Assembly (NCBI GenBank): GCA_033964015.1
Contig: CM066914.1
Location: 19,937,023-20,001,022 of the forward strand
Direction of reading: 5' to 3'
DNA from: Scolanthus callimorphus
Taxonomy: Eukaryota; Cnidaria; Anthozoa; Actiniaria; Edwardsiidae
DNA: 64,000 bases
Part shown: in pieces, positions 12,850 to 23,148 of the stretch
Layout of the letters: the number at the start of each line of letters is the position of its first letter
Numbering within the stretch: the first letter of the stretch is position 1
Notes under the pieces: model-generated
What the model was told of the DNA's origin: nothing
Seen by the model: only the letters and a program-made list of their open reading frames with translations
Database searches by the model: none
Made by a program: the position numbers and the translations under genes

Positions 12850-13140
12850 GTGTGTGACAGTACATGGGATGTGCAACAGTACATTGGACGTGAGCGACTG
12901 TACATGGGATGTGTGCGACAGTACATGGGATGTGTGTAACAGTACATGGGATGTGTGCGACAGTGCATGGGATGTGTGCAATAGTGCATGGGATGTGTGC
13001 GACAGTACATGGGATGTGTGCGACAGTACATGGGATGTGTGCGACAGTACATGGGATGTGTGCAACAGAACATGAGATGTGCGCGACAGTACATGGGGTG
13101 TGTGCGACAGTACATGGGATGTGTGCGTTGGTGCATGAAG
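12850..13140. repeat. Minisatellite, 21-bp unit, about 14 copies
   Basis: The unit is close to GTGTGCGACAGTACATGGGAT. Copies differ by a few substitutions (for example GCAACAG, TGCATGG). Because 21 is a multiple of three and the unit has few stops, reading frames of 75-124 codons stay open on both strands in several frames. These frames are artefacts of the repeat. Confidence 0.92.
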
Positions 13141-13534
13141 TGAGCGTGGGAGTATGGCAGTCTGAACAACCACTTGTGAAGTTTACCAAAGTTATCAGCC
13201 AATTCCCTGTCACTGAAACTCAGGGCTTAAAAAAATGTGGTTGCATTTTTGCCAATAGCTTAAATTTCTACAGACTGTGAGTGACAAGTAGTTTTAAATT
13301 TTAGTCGCAAATGAAAAAAGTTTAGTCACAAAAGCAACTCATACAGGCACAATTCCAGCGCTAAAACTAGACCCTGGACACCATGTCCAGGATGTCACAA
13401 CAGAAGACCCTTTGGTTATCCAGGGGCAGATCCAGGATCTCCAGAAAGGGGGGTCCAAAGTGAAAATAATGGAGACCAAAGTTTGAAACTTGTTCCAGCA
13501 AATACAGTAAATGTATGGGAAAATCTATCGAAAA

Positions 13535-13558
13535 GGGGGGGGGGGGGGTGCCCCCCCC
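13535..13558. repeat. Poly-G then poly-C tract
   Basis: A run of 14 G, then TG, then 8 C. It is low complexity and prone to sequencing length error. Confidence 0.85.
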
Positions 13559-13802
13559 TGCCCCTGTTATCAAAAGCTATTTTTCAATGGAAAATGCAGG
13601 GTGAACAACAAGTCCCCTTTGGAAACAAAGTCTTGAAATGGCATATGTTGTTGTTTCTAGCTAGCTCTTGCCAACATCCATCCTGTGTACAGGACATTTT
13701 ACTTTTAAATAATGAAACTACATCCTTGGATGTCCTTACATGCATATTGCCACAGCATGTGTTATCGTTTCTCATGGCTTCACTCTGCCCATGTAAGAAG
13801 TG

Positions 13803-13968
13803 CATACCTGCCAACTCTCCAGGTTTTCTCGGGAGTCTCCAGGTTTTTACCCTTGATCTCCTGGGGAAAAAGTATATCTCCTGGGTAAATTTCTCGGGAT
13901 TTTCTCATACAGTTGTTGCATTTGAAACACAATCTCCAGGTTTTGGGCTTTCGGGGTTGGCAGGTATG
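13803..13968. mobile_element. MITE with CATACCTGCCAAC termini
   Basis: The perfect terminal inverted repeats are CATACCTGCCAAC (left) and GTTGGCAGGTATG (right). Internal copies of CTCCAGGTTTT and CTCCTGGG words are present. It lies inside a 192-codon open frame that has no recognisable domain, so I treat that frame as spurious. Confidence 0.7.
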
Positions 13969-14115
13969 GAAGTGAGCAACCACACAGTGCCTAGAGCACT
14001 TTATTACTTAAAAATACAAGTAGCACTTGTACACTGTCACATTAATTCATCATTGTATTAATATTGCTAACCCTCCTGTAATTTAGTATATTGTGTTGTC
14101 CCAGAAAATATCCAT

Positions 14116-14134
14116 CCCCCCCCCCCCCCCCCCC
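14116..14134. repeat. Poly-C tract
   Basis: Nineteen consecutive C, in a short G/C-skewed patch that also holds GGGGCGGGGTGGGGG at about 14159-14173. Confidence 0.85.
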
Positions 14135-14179
14135 AAGGAAGGGATTGGAAATTCCATTGGGGCGGGGTGGGGGTCAATT

Positions 14180-16487
14180 TACCTGATTTCTTCCATACAA
14201 ATATGATACAAATACTGTATTTACCTTTGGAAATCCCAGAGGGGGGGTGGCCTGCGGCCTCGTCCAATTTTGGAGTTCCTCTGAGTCATCCAATTTTTTC
14301 TTAATTGGACAGCATGGAGTCCTATTATATATACTAATTGAACTTATTGATCCACTCCTCTCGAATTTTCAAATCCCTTCTGTGGGTAAGGTATGGATTT
14401 TTCATACGTCACACATTTCCAGGCATATTCCTATTTCATTTTCCAAAATTTGGGGCAGTTCCAGCCCCTCCTCACATCCCTAAAAAAAAGAACTACAGCA
14501 TACCATCTAACCTCTTCCTTCACTTTAACAGATTATTGTCTTTGACATGTTAACCCTCTTTCGGAGTGTACATACATAAAAAATATGTTTTATTTTAAAT
14601 GTTTCTTAAAATTATTGTTAAAATTTAACCTACAGTACATAATCAATATCTCGCTTTTCGGTCACGCATCATTTGCTGTCAAAATTTCACACTTCTCGCA
14701 CACGCTGCACGCGAAGGTATCAACAACATTTTGTCTTCGAGCTTCGAGCTGTGGTTCAAAAAGATGCCATAAAAGACTATTTTGTATGGCTCAGTAAGAA
14801 GTAATAGATTCATAATATTATGCTGCTGCTTACCATCGACTTATCAGGGAGAGCTATGTATGGAAGGACCTGCACAGGGAGATAATTTTGCCAGTTCGTA
14901 GAGTGTGGAGAGTTTGGCGCCATTTCGAGGTCTGGCTTCTTTTCGTCTTAACCGCCGTCTTGATAGTCCTTCCTTGTGTATCTGCAGATACAATGAACAG
15001 TACTGTTAACATTTTAATTTCAGTTAACGGAAAAGAAGGTTATTACCACGAAATGTAAGAGGGTTCCTCTGAAACTCTGAAAATATGAAGAGACTCAAGC
15101 ATACATTTGACCCGCGTATTGAACTTGCAAGACCACACGTGGACGAAAACAAACCAACTGAACGGTAAGAACACTCATATTCATAGCACACAGGCAGTAT
15201 AAATACTCAATGACTTCTTCATGGTACACTTGCACAATAATTATGTCGTATTTTCTGCACTGGTTTTTTAAATAAACGTGATAAAATGTTTCGCGCGGCA
15301 AATAGACTCGATGTTATGCAAATTTTGTAGATTTTTCCTGTCACGTCAGCGTCACTTTATTGCGTGACAAAAAGGCGGCGTCCTCTCTAGCTCTGTTGAG
15401 AAAATGCTGTATGAACGGAATGAACGCCCTCCATTTCTAATGAAATAAAGACATTTCAAAGGCTTGTTTTTTTTTTTCTAATGTCATTCTGTCGCTCAGG
15501 CGCTGCTGACTGTAGAAATATAAATGGTATCGCGCGCAAAACACAAAGTCCCATCCCACCACACCCCCATACGCCTCTTATTTTAAACAGATTATTTCAG
15601 GCCGTATCAGAGCTACTGGTGATATTCTACTGCTTCTATGAAAATGGGAACTTTTTTTATTCTAAAATAAGTTTTGAGCTAATATGAAAATGCCTTGCAG
15701 TTTGGGAAGTCTGTGCGCTTCGTGCGCGAGCACCGTTCTCATTGCCTGCCTTCTGATTGGTGGGATTTTCACTTGGCTAGTGTTTATGCCGACATTGTCA
15801 TAGCAACAAACGTGTTTGTAGGTCTTCACTAGAAGTTCTGTCAAAATGTTTTCTTAGTCTATCTAGGTTGTTGGCTTATTTCAACCAACATTGCGCTGAA
15901 AATCATTCATTCAATTAGGAGAATTACAGTGACTGTTTTGGTAGTTACTTGTAGCTACAAGGTAAGAATTTTTAAGAGATTTTTCGTTGCATTTCGGTAA
16001 AAGTAAGTTAAGTTGTGTCCTTCCCTGCGAGCAGAGGCTACTTTTTAAGTTTAAGCTTTTCTCCCTGCATTTTCTTTTACTTTTAGTGTTTTCTTGTGTT
16101 TTGCAACTACGCAAACGTAGCCACTGCACACAAATGTCACTTCAACAGTGGCCTCTGCTAGCACTAGCAGGGAAGTTAATATGCTGCGAATTCCCTGCAA
16201 GCAGAGCCTACTTTATCTCCCTGCATTTTGTAATTTTGCTTTTTTGTTTTCTTGTATTTTCAACCTCGCAAAAGTAGTCTCTGCACGCCGATATCACTTC
16301 TCTTTCAAACCAAACCAGTCAAGTACGTCCCCGATCCTGGACGAGGTTGTGACATTTGACTTTATGTGCAGGGGACGCCAGGGGACAGAGCAAGACAGAA
16401 GTGGTCTAAGGCATCATCCACACTACGCTGCCTAAATTTGAAAACGGCTAATTTGCCCAGAAAACAAAACAAATGTTTTCCGTCCAC
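14180..16487. other. No gene recognised; degenerate duplicated words near 16.0-16.3 kb
   Basis: The words CCCTGCGAGCAGAGGCTACTT (about 16024) and CCCTGCAAGCAGAGCCTACTT (about 16191) are each followed by CTCCCTGCATTTT, so a stretch of about 100 bp is imperfectly duplicated. I see nothing else firm in this stretch. Confidence 0.45.
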
Positions 16488-16834
16488 GCTTCCAGCTTCA
16501 ACCCCCCCCCCCCCCCCCCTCCCCCCCCCCCCCCCCCCCTTCCCATGCAGGCAGACTAAATTTGAAAACGCACAAAAATATCAGCTGAGTGCATGTGGCA
16601 AAAAACAAAAACGAGAGGCCGCAGTCAACCAAATTGGACAAGGCCAATGAAATCCGAAAAAGCCTTGCTTCTTAGGCAACGTCAGAACTACGCAGGCTAA
16701 ATTTGAAAACGGCTAATTATTTTGTACGGTTGACTGCGGCCTCTCGTTTTTGTTTTTGAAAAAAAAAAAAAAATTAGTCTGCCTGCATGGGAAGGGGGGG
16801 GGGGGGGGAGGGGGGGGGGGTTGAAGCTGGAAGC
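16488..16834. repeat. Large foldback with poly-C and poly-G arms
   Basis: The left arm reads GCTTCCAGCTTCAA, then a 39-bp C-rich run, then CTTCCCATGCAGGCAGACTAA. The right arm is its complement: TTAGTCTGCCTGCATGGGAAG, a G run, then TTGAAGCTGGAAGC. The interior also contains AAAACGAGAGGCCGCAGTCAACC and its complement. Related sequence occurs at 18055-18300. Confidence 0.8.
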
Positions 16835-16876
16835 TAGGTTAACCTCTCAGGAATTCTATATGCACGGGGGAGGGGG

Positions 16877-17066
16877 AAGTCTGAAGTATTATGTGCTATG
16901 GATGATGGATGATAGTTTTGGTCGGGGGTATGATGGAATATGAGTGTGCAATTTATATATTGTTACCTGTTATTTGTTAGCCGTGTGCAATTATGGGTTT
17001 GGGCTTGCCATGTGGTGGAAACCTTTTCATATTCTCACTATCGAAAAGGTTTTATTACAAGAACTC
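16877..17066 (+). repeat. Direct repeat of about 190 bp, copy 1
   Basis: Nearly identical to 18422-18613, from AAGTCTGAAGTATTATGTGC through TATTACAAGAACTC. The two copies differ by only a few one- or two-base indels. The duplication looks recent. Confidence 0.9.
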
Positions 17067-17211
17067 AACACCCAGGTCACACGAGAAATTAACTCACCGG
17101 TGTATTTTCGAATCTTCAAATGCTTTATCCTGTCTAAGACTTAATTCTGGTTTTAGTACAACTAAATATATTATTATTTTCCCTAGCTAGCTTTCCCTTC
17201 AGAAAAATCTA

Positions 17212-18051
17212 AGGCCCGTTTCAAACGTCGCGCCAACGTCGTGCCGAACTCAATTCTATTAGGTTCGACGTTAGCGCGACTCTGGCACGACATTGGTTTC
17301 AAACGTCGAACCGAAATGCGGGCGGGCACATGGCCAACGGGCGAAACTTGAATTTGTTTCTCAATTGAACAAAGGTATAACGCCATTCACCATTATTTCG
17401 TGCCTTCATGTCTTGCAAAACGTTCCCGTAAAGTTCTGTATTTTTTGGAGTTTTTCGTGTTCTGAAAGATGAGTTTCTTTGTAATCCTTGCAATAATATC
17501 TGCTACATCGTCTACTTCCTTCATTACAATACAATACAATACAATAAACTGTATTTCACGAGGGTTTCATAATAACCATACAGTAGTTTTCTAACTTATG
17601 GCCCTCAAATTTGAATTGTCCACACACTTCTATGGCCCTTCTTGTTTTATCGCCTTTCTTTTGGTTCTCCTCTTAGGAGAAAGATTCAGAAGATTCAGAC
17701 GAGTCCGCAATCTTTCTTTTCTTTTTATCTTATCTCTTTTTTGCGACTGCGCACAACCCCTTTCTCTTTTTTTGCGACTGCGCACAACGACGTATAAACC
17801 GGTTTGGTAAGTTTTTAATTCATTCTGTAATTTATGCATTGAGTTCGACACGACGATAGCACGACATTTGAAACCAAGTCGCGCTTCAGTCGGATAGCAC
17901 GGCAACACATGTCGAGCCAGAGTCGTGCCTAATAGAATAGTCGAGCCTAATTCAAATTTGGTTTGAAACGTCGTGCTTAGACGCGCTAACGTCGAACCTA
18001 ATTGAAGAATTGAGTTCGGCACGACGTTGGCGCGACGTTTGAAACGGGCCT
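17212..18051. mobile_element. MITE or non-autonomous transposon with TIRs of about 45 bp
   Basis: The left end AGGCCCGTTTCAAACGTCGC is matched by the right end ...GCGACGTTTGAAACGGGCCT, extending inward through GTCGTGCCGAACTCAATTC. Subterminal TCGCGC/GTCGTGC words recur inside. An ACAAT pentamer repeat lies within at 17524-17546. No transposase domain is visible. It separates the two copies of the 190-bp direct repeat. Confidence 0.75.
17524..17546. repeat. Microsatellite (ACAAT)n
   Basis: Just over four copies of the ACAAT pentamer. Confidence 0.9.
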
Positions 18052-18054
18052 AAG

Positions 18055-18300
18055 CCGCCTAAATTTGAAAACGGCTAATTTGCCCAGAAAACGGAACAAA
18101 TGTTTTCCGTCCACACTACGCCGACTAAATTTGAAAACGCACAAAAATATCAGCTGAGTGCATGCGGCAAAAAACAAAAACGAGAGGCCGCAGTCAACCG
18201 TACAAAATAATTAGCCATTTTCAAATTTAGCATGCGTAGTTTGGACGGTGCCTAAGAAGCAAGGCTTTTCGGATTTCATCGGCCTTGTCCAATTTTTAAA
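18055..18300. repeat. Repeat related to the 16.4-16.8 kb foldback
   Basis: It shares AAATTTGAAAACGGCTAATT, the AAATGTTTTCCGTCCAC word and AAAACGAGAGGCCGCAGTCAA with 16430-16740. It contains its own inverted words (TTTGAAAACGGC and GCCATTTTCAAA). It looks like a second copy of the same MITE family. Confidence 0.6.
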
Positions 18301-18421
18301 TTAATTTATTTTGCTTCAGGCGATGTTTCAATTCAGCAATTTAAGGCTCGTGAGAACACAAGACGCAAGGTTTCAATATGGCCGCGACTGCAAGTGCCAA
18401 AAGGCATGTAACAAGTAAGTC

Positions 18422-18613
18422 AAGTCTGAAGTATTATGTGCTATGGATGATGGATGATAGTTTTGGTCGGGGGTATGATGGAATATGAGTATGTGCAATT
18501 TATATATTGTTACCTGTTATTTGTTAGCCGTGTGCAATTATGGGTTTGGGCTTGCCATGTGGTGGAAACCTTTTTCATATTCTCACTATCGAAAAGTTTT
18601 ATTACAAGAACTC
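18422..18613 (+). repeat. Direct repeat of about 190 bp, copy 2
   Basis: Second copy of 16877-17066, about 1.55 kb downstream in the same orientation. The flanking MITE-derived sequence is also partly shared, so the duplication may have been larger. Confidence 0.9.
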
Positions 18614-18621
18614 GGTGTATA

Positions 18622-18902
18622 AGACCCCGTCCACACATGTCCACACGTATCCGGATATTTTCGAAAACGGAGATTTTTTGTGCGCTTGAGCGCACGAGCG
18701 CGCGCTAACTGACAAACTTATAAAACGCGAAAAGACTACAGAAGCTAAAATGATTTACATGTTTGTAAAGTCCTATACGTTTAAACCTGTGGGTGCGGTA
18801 GTTTTAAATCTATAAGCCCATTGGGCTTCTCTGTCTCTTTTTTTTAAAACGGAGAAAAAATCTCCGTTTTCGAAAATATCCGGATACGTGTGGACGGGAT
18901 CT
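18622..18902. mobile_element. MITE with CCGTCCACAC termini
   Basis: Terminal inverted repeats run from about AGACCCCGTCCACAC at the left to GTGTGGACGGGATCT at the right. Subterminal GTATCCGGATATTTTCGAAA and its complement extend the pairing to more than 40 bp. It ends immediately left of the nested stack that begins near 18918. Confidence 0.75.
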
Positions 18903-18990
18903 AATATTCAATTTCCCTGCGGTGCCCACTATTGTTACTGCGCATCCTGCTCGCGCATTCTATACGAGTGTTTGTATATGTAGCATTTTT

Positions 18991-19062
18991 CTCGATGGCG
19001 CAGTTGGCTAGCGCGCTAGATGAACTGGAAGTACCCCGGTTCGGAATTTACTCGCGACCGTG
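18991..19062 (+). other. tRNA-like module (Pol III A and B boxes) in element A
   Basis: TGGCGCAGTTGG at 18996-19007 fits the A box. GGTTCGGAATT at 19038-19048 resembles the B box GGTTCGANNCC. T-rich sequence (TTTCTTTCTTTTTT) follows, as expected for Pol III termination. The cloverleaf is degenerate, so it is a tRNA-derived (SINE-type) promoter and not a tRNA gene. Confidence 0.6.
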
Positions 19063-19235
19063 CAATTTCTTTCTTTTTTCTCAGTTGGAAATTTATTGGG
19101 GAAATAACCTATAAAAGTACACATTTAGAACAAATATCGGGATTGTTCTCTTAGTGAAAGTAGCCGTATTTGATACCTAAAAGTTTAGACATTTTTAAAT
19201 ACGACAAATGAATCAGACAAATGAATCAGAAAACT

Positions 19236-19363
19236 TAGAGCGCATTTCAGATGACTGTCGCGAGTAATTCGCAATTACTTTGTAATTACTCTATAGGTTT
19301 TATTCAGAATTGGTGTAATTACTTTGCGATTGGTTTCACTACAGTCATATGAAATCCGCTCTA
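19236..19363. mobile_element. MITE F, 124 bp, TA target duplication
   Basis: The ends GAGCGCATTTCAGATGAC and ...TCATATGAAATCCGCTC are inverted. The TA on each side is the target duplication: element B has the empty site (AACTTAATGTTTATTT) where A has AACTTA-[F]-TATGTATATTT. A diverged relative is at 23292-23397. Confidence 0.8.
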
Positions 19364-20130
19364 TGTATATTTACCCTATAAGTTATATGGCGTAAATACA
19401 GTTTCATTTCAATAATGTTTGACTCGTTTTGTAAATGACAAAAGAACCCGACTTCGTAAGTTCACCTTGCTATTTTCAATAATCTGGACCTGCTTGTCAT
19501 TAATTGTTTAATCAAATGTACTACACCTTTGTCTAAGATCAATATTCAAATGGTTTTTTAGCAGAAACATATAAGTTTTTAGTCAATGTACCACATAGTT
19601 ACCTTTATTTTTCCACTTCTCCCCGCCTGGCTTAAGAGTCGCTATTTTGAATGTCAATTTCTACTCACAGGGGAGGGATGCGCAGATTTGTCACTTTCTC
19701 ATTCTACTTGCTGTTAAAGTGCCACTAGTACCTAATTCGTCACTTACCCCGCGAAATTCCACCAAATTCGGCACACAAGTAGCAGACATCATGATCTTTA
19801 GCACTACTCCATTTGTATGACACGTGATCCTAGCACAGGAACCCAAACTGCAGATCTTAATTGCGTACTGTAAAATGTCTTACTTCTCCGGTTCTAGTCG
19901 TCGCATTTTGTACCAGTTTTGACATTATTTTAATAGACTTCGTATATGCAATTCCAAAACCTATCGATCCATTTTGCTCGATTTCTGTTGGATTGAAGTT
20001 CACGACATTTGCAAAGGCCAATCCGAACGCCTGCTCAATTGAAGTTTTGTAAGACGCCCAAATTTTTTTCCAAAGTTCTCTGTTGGTTGTGCTTATCTAG
20101 ACCGCGGTCTGTTGGTTTGACTTGGCTGCA

Positions 20131-20205
20131 TCTTTCATGCAAATTTGGATCCTTCAACATTCCAGCATGCGGAAAATGTTGAAGGATCCAAATTTGCATG
20201 AAAGA
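20131..20205. repeat. Perfect hairpin, 31-bp arms, 13-nt loop
   Basis: Arm 20131-20161 (TCTTTCATGCAAATTTGG... onwards) is the exact complement of 20175-20205. It lies in the left arm of element C. Confidence 0.9.
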
Positions 20206-20380
20206 CAATCATTAAATTCGAACTTTGGCGTGAAAATACGCTATTTTCCTCTCAACCTCTGGCAAAATACATGGAGTACAGTAAAAACCCGCATAAAAGA
20301 ACAGGTGTTTGGGGATTCAGGCTGATTTTGTTCTTATACATTGAGTGTTTTCTGCAAAATCAGCCGGAAAATGTTCTTAA

Positions 20381-21650
20381 GGACGGTGCCTACTAATGTT
20401 ACTGCGCATCCTGCTCGCGCATTCTATACGGATTTCTGTATATCTAGCATTTTAGTCAATAACATTTACAGATAAGTGTCGATGGCGCAGTTGGCTAAGG
20501 CGCTAGACGGACTGCAAGTGACACTGCAAGTACCGGGTTCGGAACTCACCCGCGGCCGTGGAATTTTTTTCTTTTTTCTCCTTTTTCTTCTTTTTTTCTT
20601 TGTTTTTCTCTGTAAATTACCTTCAGTTGGAAATTTATTGGGGAAATAACCTACAAAAGTTTACATTTATTAAAAGTATCGTAATTGTTCTCTGAGTAAA
20701 AGTAGCCGTAGGTTTGATACCTAAAAGTCTAGATATCTTTACGGACTTTACGCAAAATAACAACAAATGAATCAGAAAACTTAATGTTTATTTACACTTC
20801 AAGTTATATGCCGTAAGTGCAGTTTCATTTCAATAATGCTTGACCCGGGGTTTGACCCAAGACTCGCTTTGTAAATGACAAAAAAAAGTCGTTATCGTTT
20901 GAAAGAGAACCCGACTTCGTAAGTTGGCCTTGCTAATTTCAATAAACTCGACCTGCTTGTCATTAATTGTGGAATCAAATATACTACACCTTTATCGAAA
21001 ATCAATATAAAAGTGATTTTTAGTCAATGTACCTCGTAGTTACCTTTATTTTTCCACTTTTCCCCTCTTGCTTAAAGAGTCGCCACTTTGAATGTCAATT
21101 TCTACTCACAGGGGAGGGGTGCGCAGATTTGTCACATTACCATTCTACCTGCTGTTAAAAGGCACGATTATTTCTGAAAATTGCGTGGCTACCCTATATT
21201 TTTTTACATCATTTGAAAATATAAAACCTCCGCATCGTATTTGCAAATTTTAACGTGCGAAAAATATGCTGAGATTGTTTTTTTAACGCATAAAGTAGCG
21301 GGTGTCAGGGTAGATTTTGGACCTTTTGTATAAATTTTACCCCCTAAAATACCTTTAAAAGCCGAAATTTACAAACATTTGTTATGGAATCCAACAAATG
21401 TAATAACAGCTGCTGCTTTTACGAGCGAAAGTAGAATTTAAATAAAACTATCGAGTAAAAGTATTTTTTTTTCGTAATTTCTAAAAAAACGATAATTCTG
21501 CATTTTTTGGGTGTTGGGGATGGGTTATCTCAAAAACTTGCGTGGGTACCCTATCTTTTTTTATCGGAAATAGATAGCCTCTCACATTACCTTTCATTAC
21601 CACATAGTCATTAAGTGCGAAAAAAATCTTCGTTTTTGTGGGCACCGTCC
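20381..21650 (+). mobile_element. Element B, 1.27 kb, TTAA target duplication, carries a tRNA-like module
   Basis: The termini GGACGGTGCC and GGCACCGTCC are perfect inverted repeats. TTAA flanks both sides (20377-20380 and 21651-21654). D2 at 58.1 kb shows the uninterrupted site (GTTCTTAAACTTG). TTAA duplication is the hallmark of piggyBac-type transposition, so this is a candidate non-autonomous piggyBac-like element; the family is inferred from the target site only. It has no transposase frame. Confidence 0.75.
20480..20570 (+). other. tRNA-like module (Pol III A and B boxes) in element B
   Basis: TGGCGCAGTTGG at 20483-20494 is the A box and GGTTCGGAACT at 20536-20546 is B-box-like. A long T-rich run follows at about 20563-20610. 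The spacing between boxes is tRNA-like, with a small tandem duplication (GACTGCAAGTGACACTGCAAG) between them that element A lacks. Confidence 0.6.
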
Positions 21651-22729
21651 TTAAGCTGTTCTTAAAATTGTTTCTTAACATCAAATACTGCTTTCACTAC
21701 CAACAGTCAAATAAGGAATATGATTGGCAGAAAATTATGCTACATGGCTAAATGCACCCTGGAAATCCCCATACAGTACCTGCTGTAGAAATCTGTGTGC
21801 AATGGTCAATTGAGCTACTGTACTCTACCACAGCAGGTTATTGGACTTGAATCTAACTGGCAGCCATTTTTTATACAAGAACAATTTTCATTTTTCAGGC
21901 TGTATGTGTTCTTATGTATAAGGTACCTTATTGGCCAAATTCCAGCCTGAGTGTTCTTAATCCACTTGTTCTTTTATGCGGGTTTTTACTGTAGTGCTAA
22001 AGATCATGATGTCTGCTACTTGTGTACCGAATTTGGTGGAATTTCAGGCAAGTGGAAATTAAGTGCTAGTGGCACTTTAAGTAAAAGACACAATATTTCT
22101 GAAAGTCGCGTAGATACCCTATATTTTTATTTCGGAAAATCAATTAATTAAGTGTCCTACATCATATGCTAGTTTTTTTGTAGTGCGACAAAAACATATT
22201 GAGTACTTTTTCTGACACGAAAATGACCGGAGTCCCATCCTCCAAAACAAGCTCTGCCTGTACAAGTATTATCAAAAACACCCTTTAAGGAGGCTCGAAA
22301 TAGTTTTTTATCGCTCGCGCGCTCGCTAGCGAAATTGAGCGCGCGCTTGCCAATATCCATTGTATCTAACGGTTGGCGCAATAGGCGCAATAGGCACTTG
22401 TGTAGATCGTGTTATTTTGTGACATGTTCACTGCGCGCGCAATAATAGAAAAACTTCACGGTGAATTTTTTGAAAATTGGATATATTTTTAATTGTTATC
22501 AGTTTTAGCTATTGACAAATGTTTGGCGAATTTTATCTAAAATTAACAAAATTATCCAAGAAAAACATGTTTTGCTGACGTGTGCATGTTCCTACTGATA
22601 GCTATTTTTTATTTTCAACATAATGAAACTACTCTTTATCGCGCTCATCATTTGCGATTTTGAGAAACATTTACCGCCGATTTTTCGAGATATCAGTTTT
22701 TAAAGTGAATACTTTTCAAGCTGTGGTGC

Positions 22730-22750
22730 ATTTGCACCACATACTCATCA
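22730..22750. repeat. Short palindrome TGTGGTGCATTTGCACCACA
   Basis: A short stem-loop in the interrupted part of element A; no function is assigned. Confidence 0.5.
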
Positions 22751-22917
22751 GTATTATTATATCGGAGGATCAGATTGATTGGTAGAACCACAAGGAAATA
22801 AACTGCAAATAACTTACTAGTGCACCATCACTGAAAAACTGATCAATTTTGAGACATATTTTATGAAAAACGCTTACTTCCTAATAATGACGTCATCAAC
22901 ACGTCATTATCTCGTTA

Positions 22918-23148
22918 GGGGCCGACCATTTAACTCTTGAGGATGGGGGGGGTGGACTTTTTTGAAAAAAAATTTCCTGCACGGCCCGAAGGGCCGAAAA
23001 ATTTCCTGCACAGCGAAATGGTGACTAAAACCCTTCTTTCTAATTGGAAAAAAATTCTCACCGCTTAACAGAGGTAGAAAAAAAAATCTTGCACCGACAA
23101 AAAAGCCCCCCCCCCCCCCCCCCCCCCAAAAGTTAAATGGTCGGCCCC
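22918..23148. mobile_element. MITE E, TTA target duplication, poly-C interior
   Basis: The ends GGGGCCGACCATTTAACT and ...AGTTAAATGGTCGGCCCC are inverted repeats. TTA lies outside each end, as in PIF/Harbinger-type elements. It includes a poly-C run at about 23106-23127. It interrupts the distal part of element A. Confidence 0.75.

Larger units (their letters stand above)
20279..21991. mobile_element. Element D1, mariner-like MITE, interrupted by element B
   Basis: The ends CAGTAAAAACCCGCATAAA and ...TTATGCGGGTTTTTACTG are inverted, with TA target duplications at 20277-20278 and 21992-21993. With B and one TTAA removed it is about 439 bp and collinear with the intact copy D2 at 58116-58543. 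Non-coding. Confidence 0.85.
19718..22076. mobile_element. Element C, TTAA-flanked, TIRs of about 85-90 bp, interrupted by element D
   Basis: The left TIR starts AGTGCCACTAGTACC and runs to about 19808. The right TIR (21994-22076) is its inverse, ending TAGTGGCACT. TTAA lies directly outside both ends (19714-19717 and 22077-22080). The body without D is about 650 bp. It holds a perfect 31-bp-arm hairpin at 20131-20205. No coding capacity is visible. Confidence 0.75.

Noticed and set aside
12817..13280. Several overlapping frames of 75-124 codons on both strands, one resembling a Cys/His-rich repeat protein
   Set aside because: They come from a 21-bp minisatellite, whose period is a multiple of three, so several frames stay open at once.
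13483..14061. 192-codon open frame, the longest in the window
   Set aside because: It runs through poly-G/poly-C tracts and a complete MITE (13803-13968), and has no recognisable domain.
16021..16290. Regularly repeated CCCTGC words considered as a CRISPR-like or tandem array
   Set aside because: Only two imperfect copies with unequal spacing, in a eukaryotic context.
17630..18022. 130-codon open frame on the minus strand
   Set aside because: It lies wholly inside the MITE at 17212-18051 and does not resemble a transposase.
18991..20570. Possible canonical tRNA genes at the two A-box/B-box modules
   Set aside because: The arms do not form a good cloverleaf and both modules sit at the same place in a repeated element, so they are tRNA-derived parts of a transposon.
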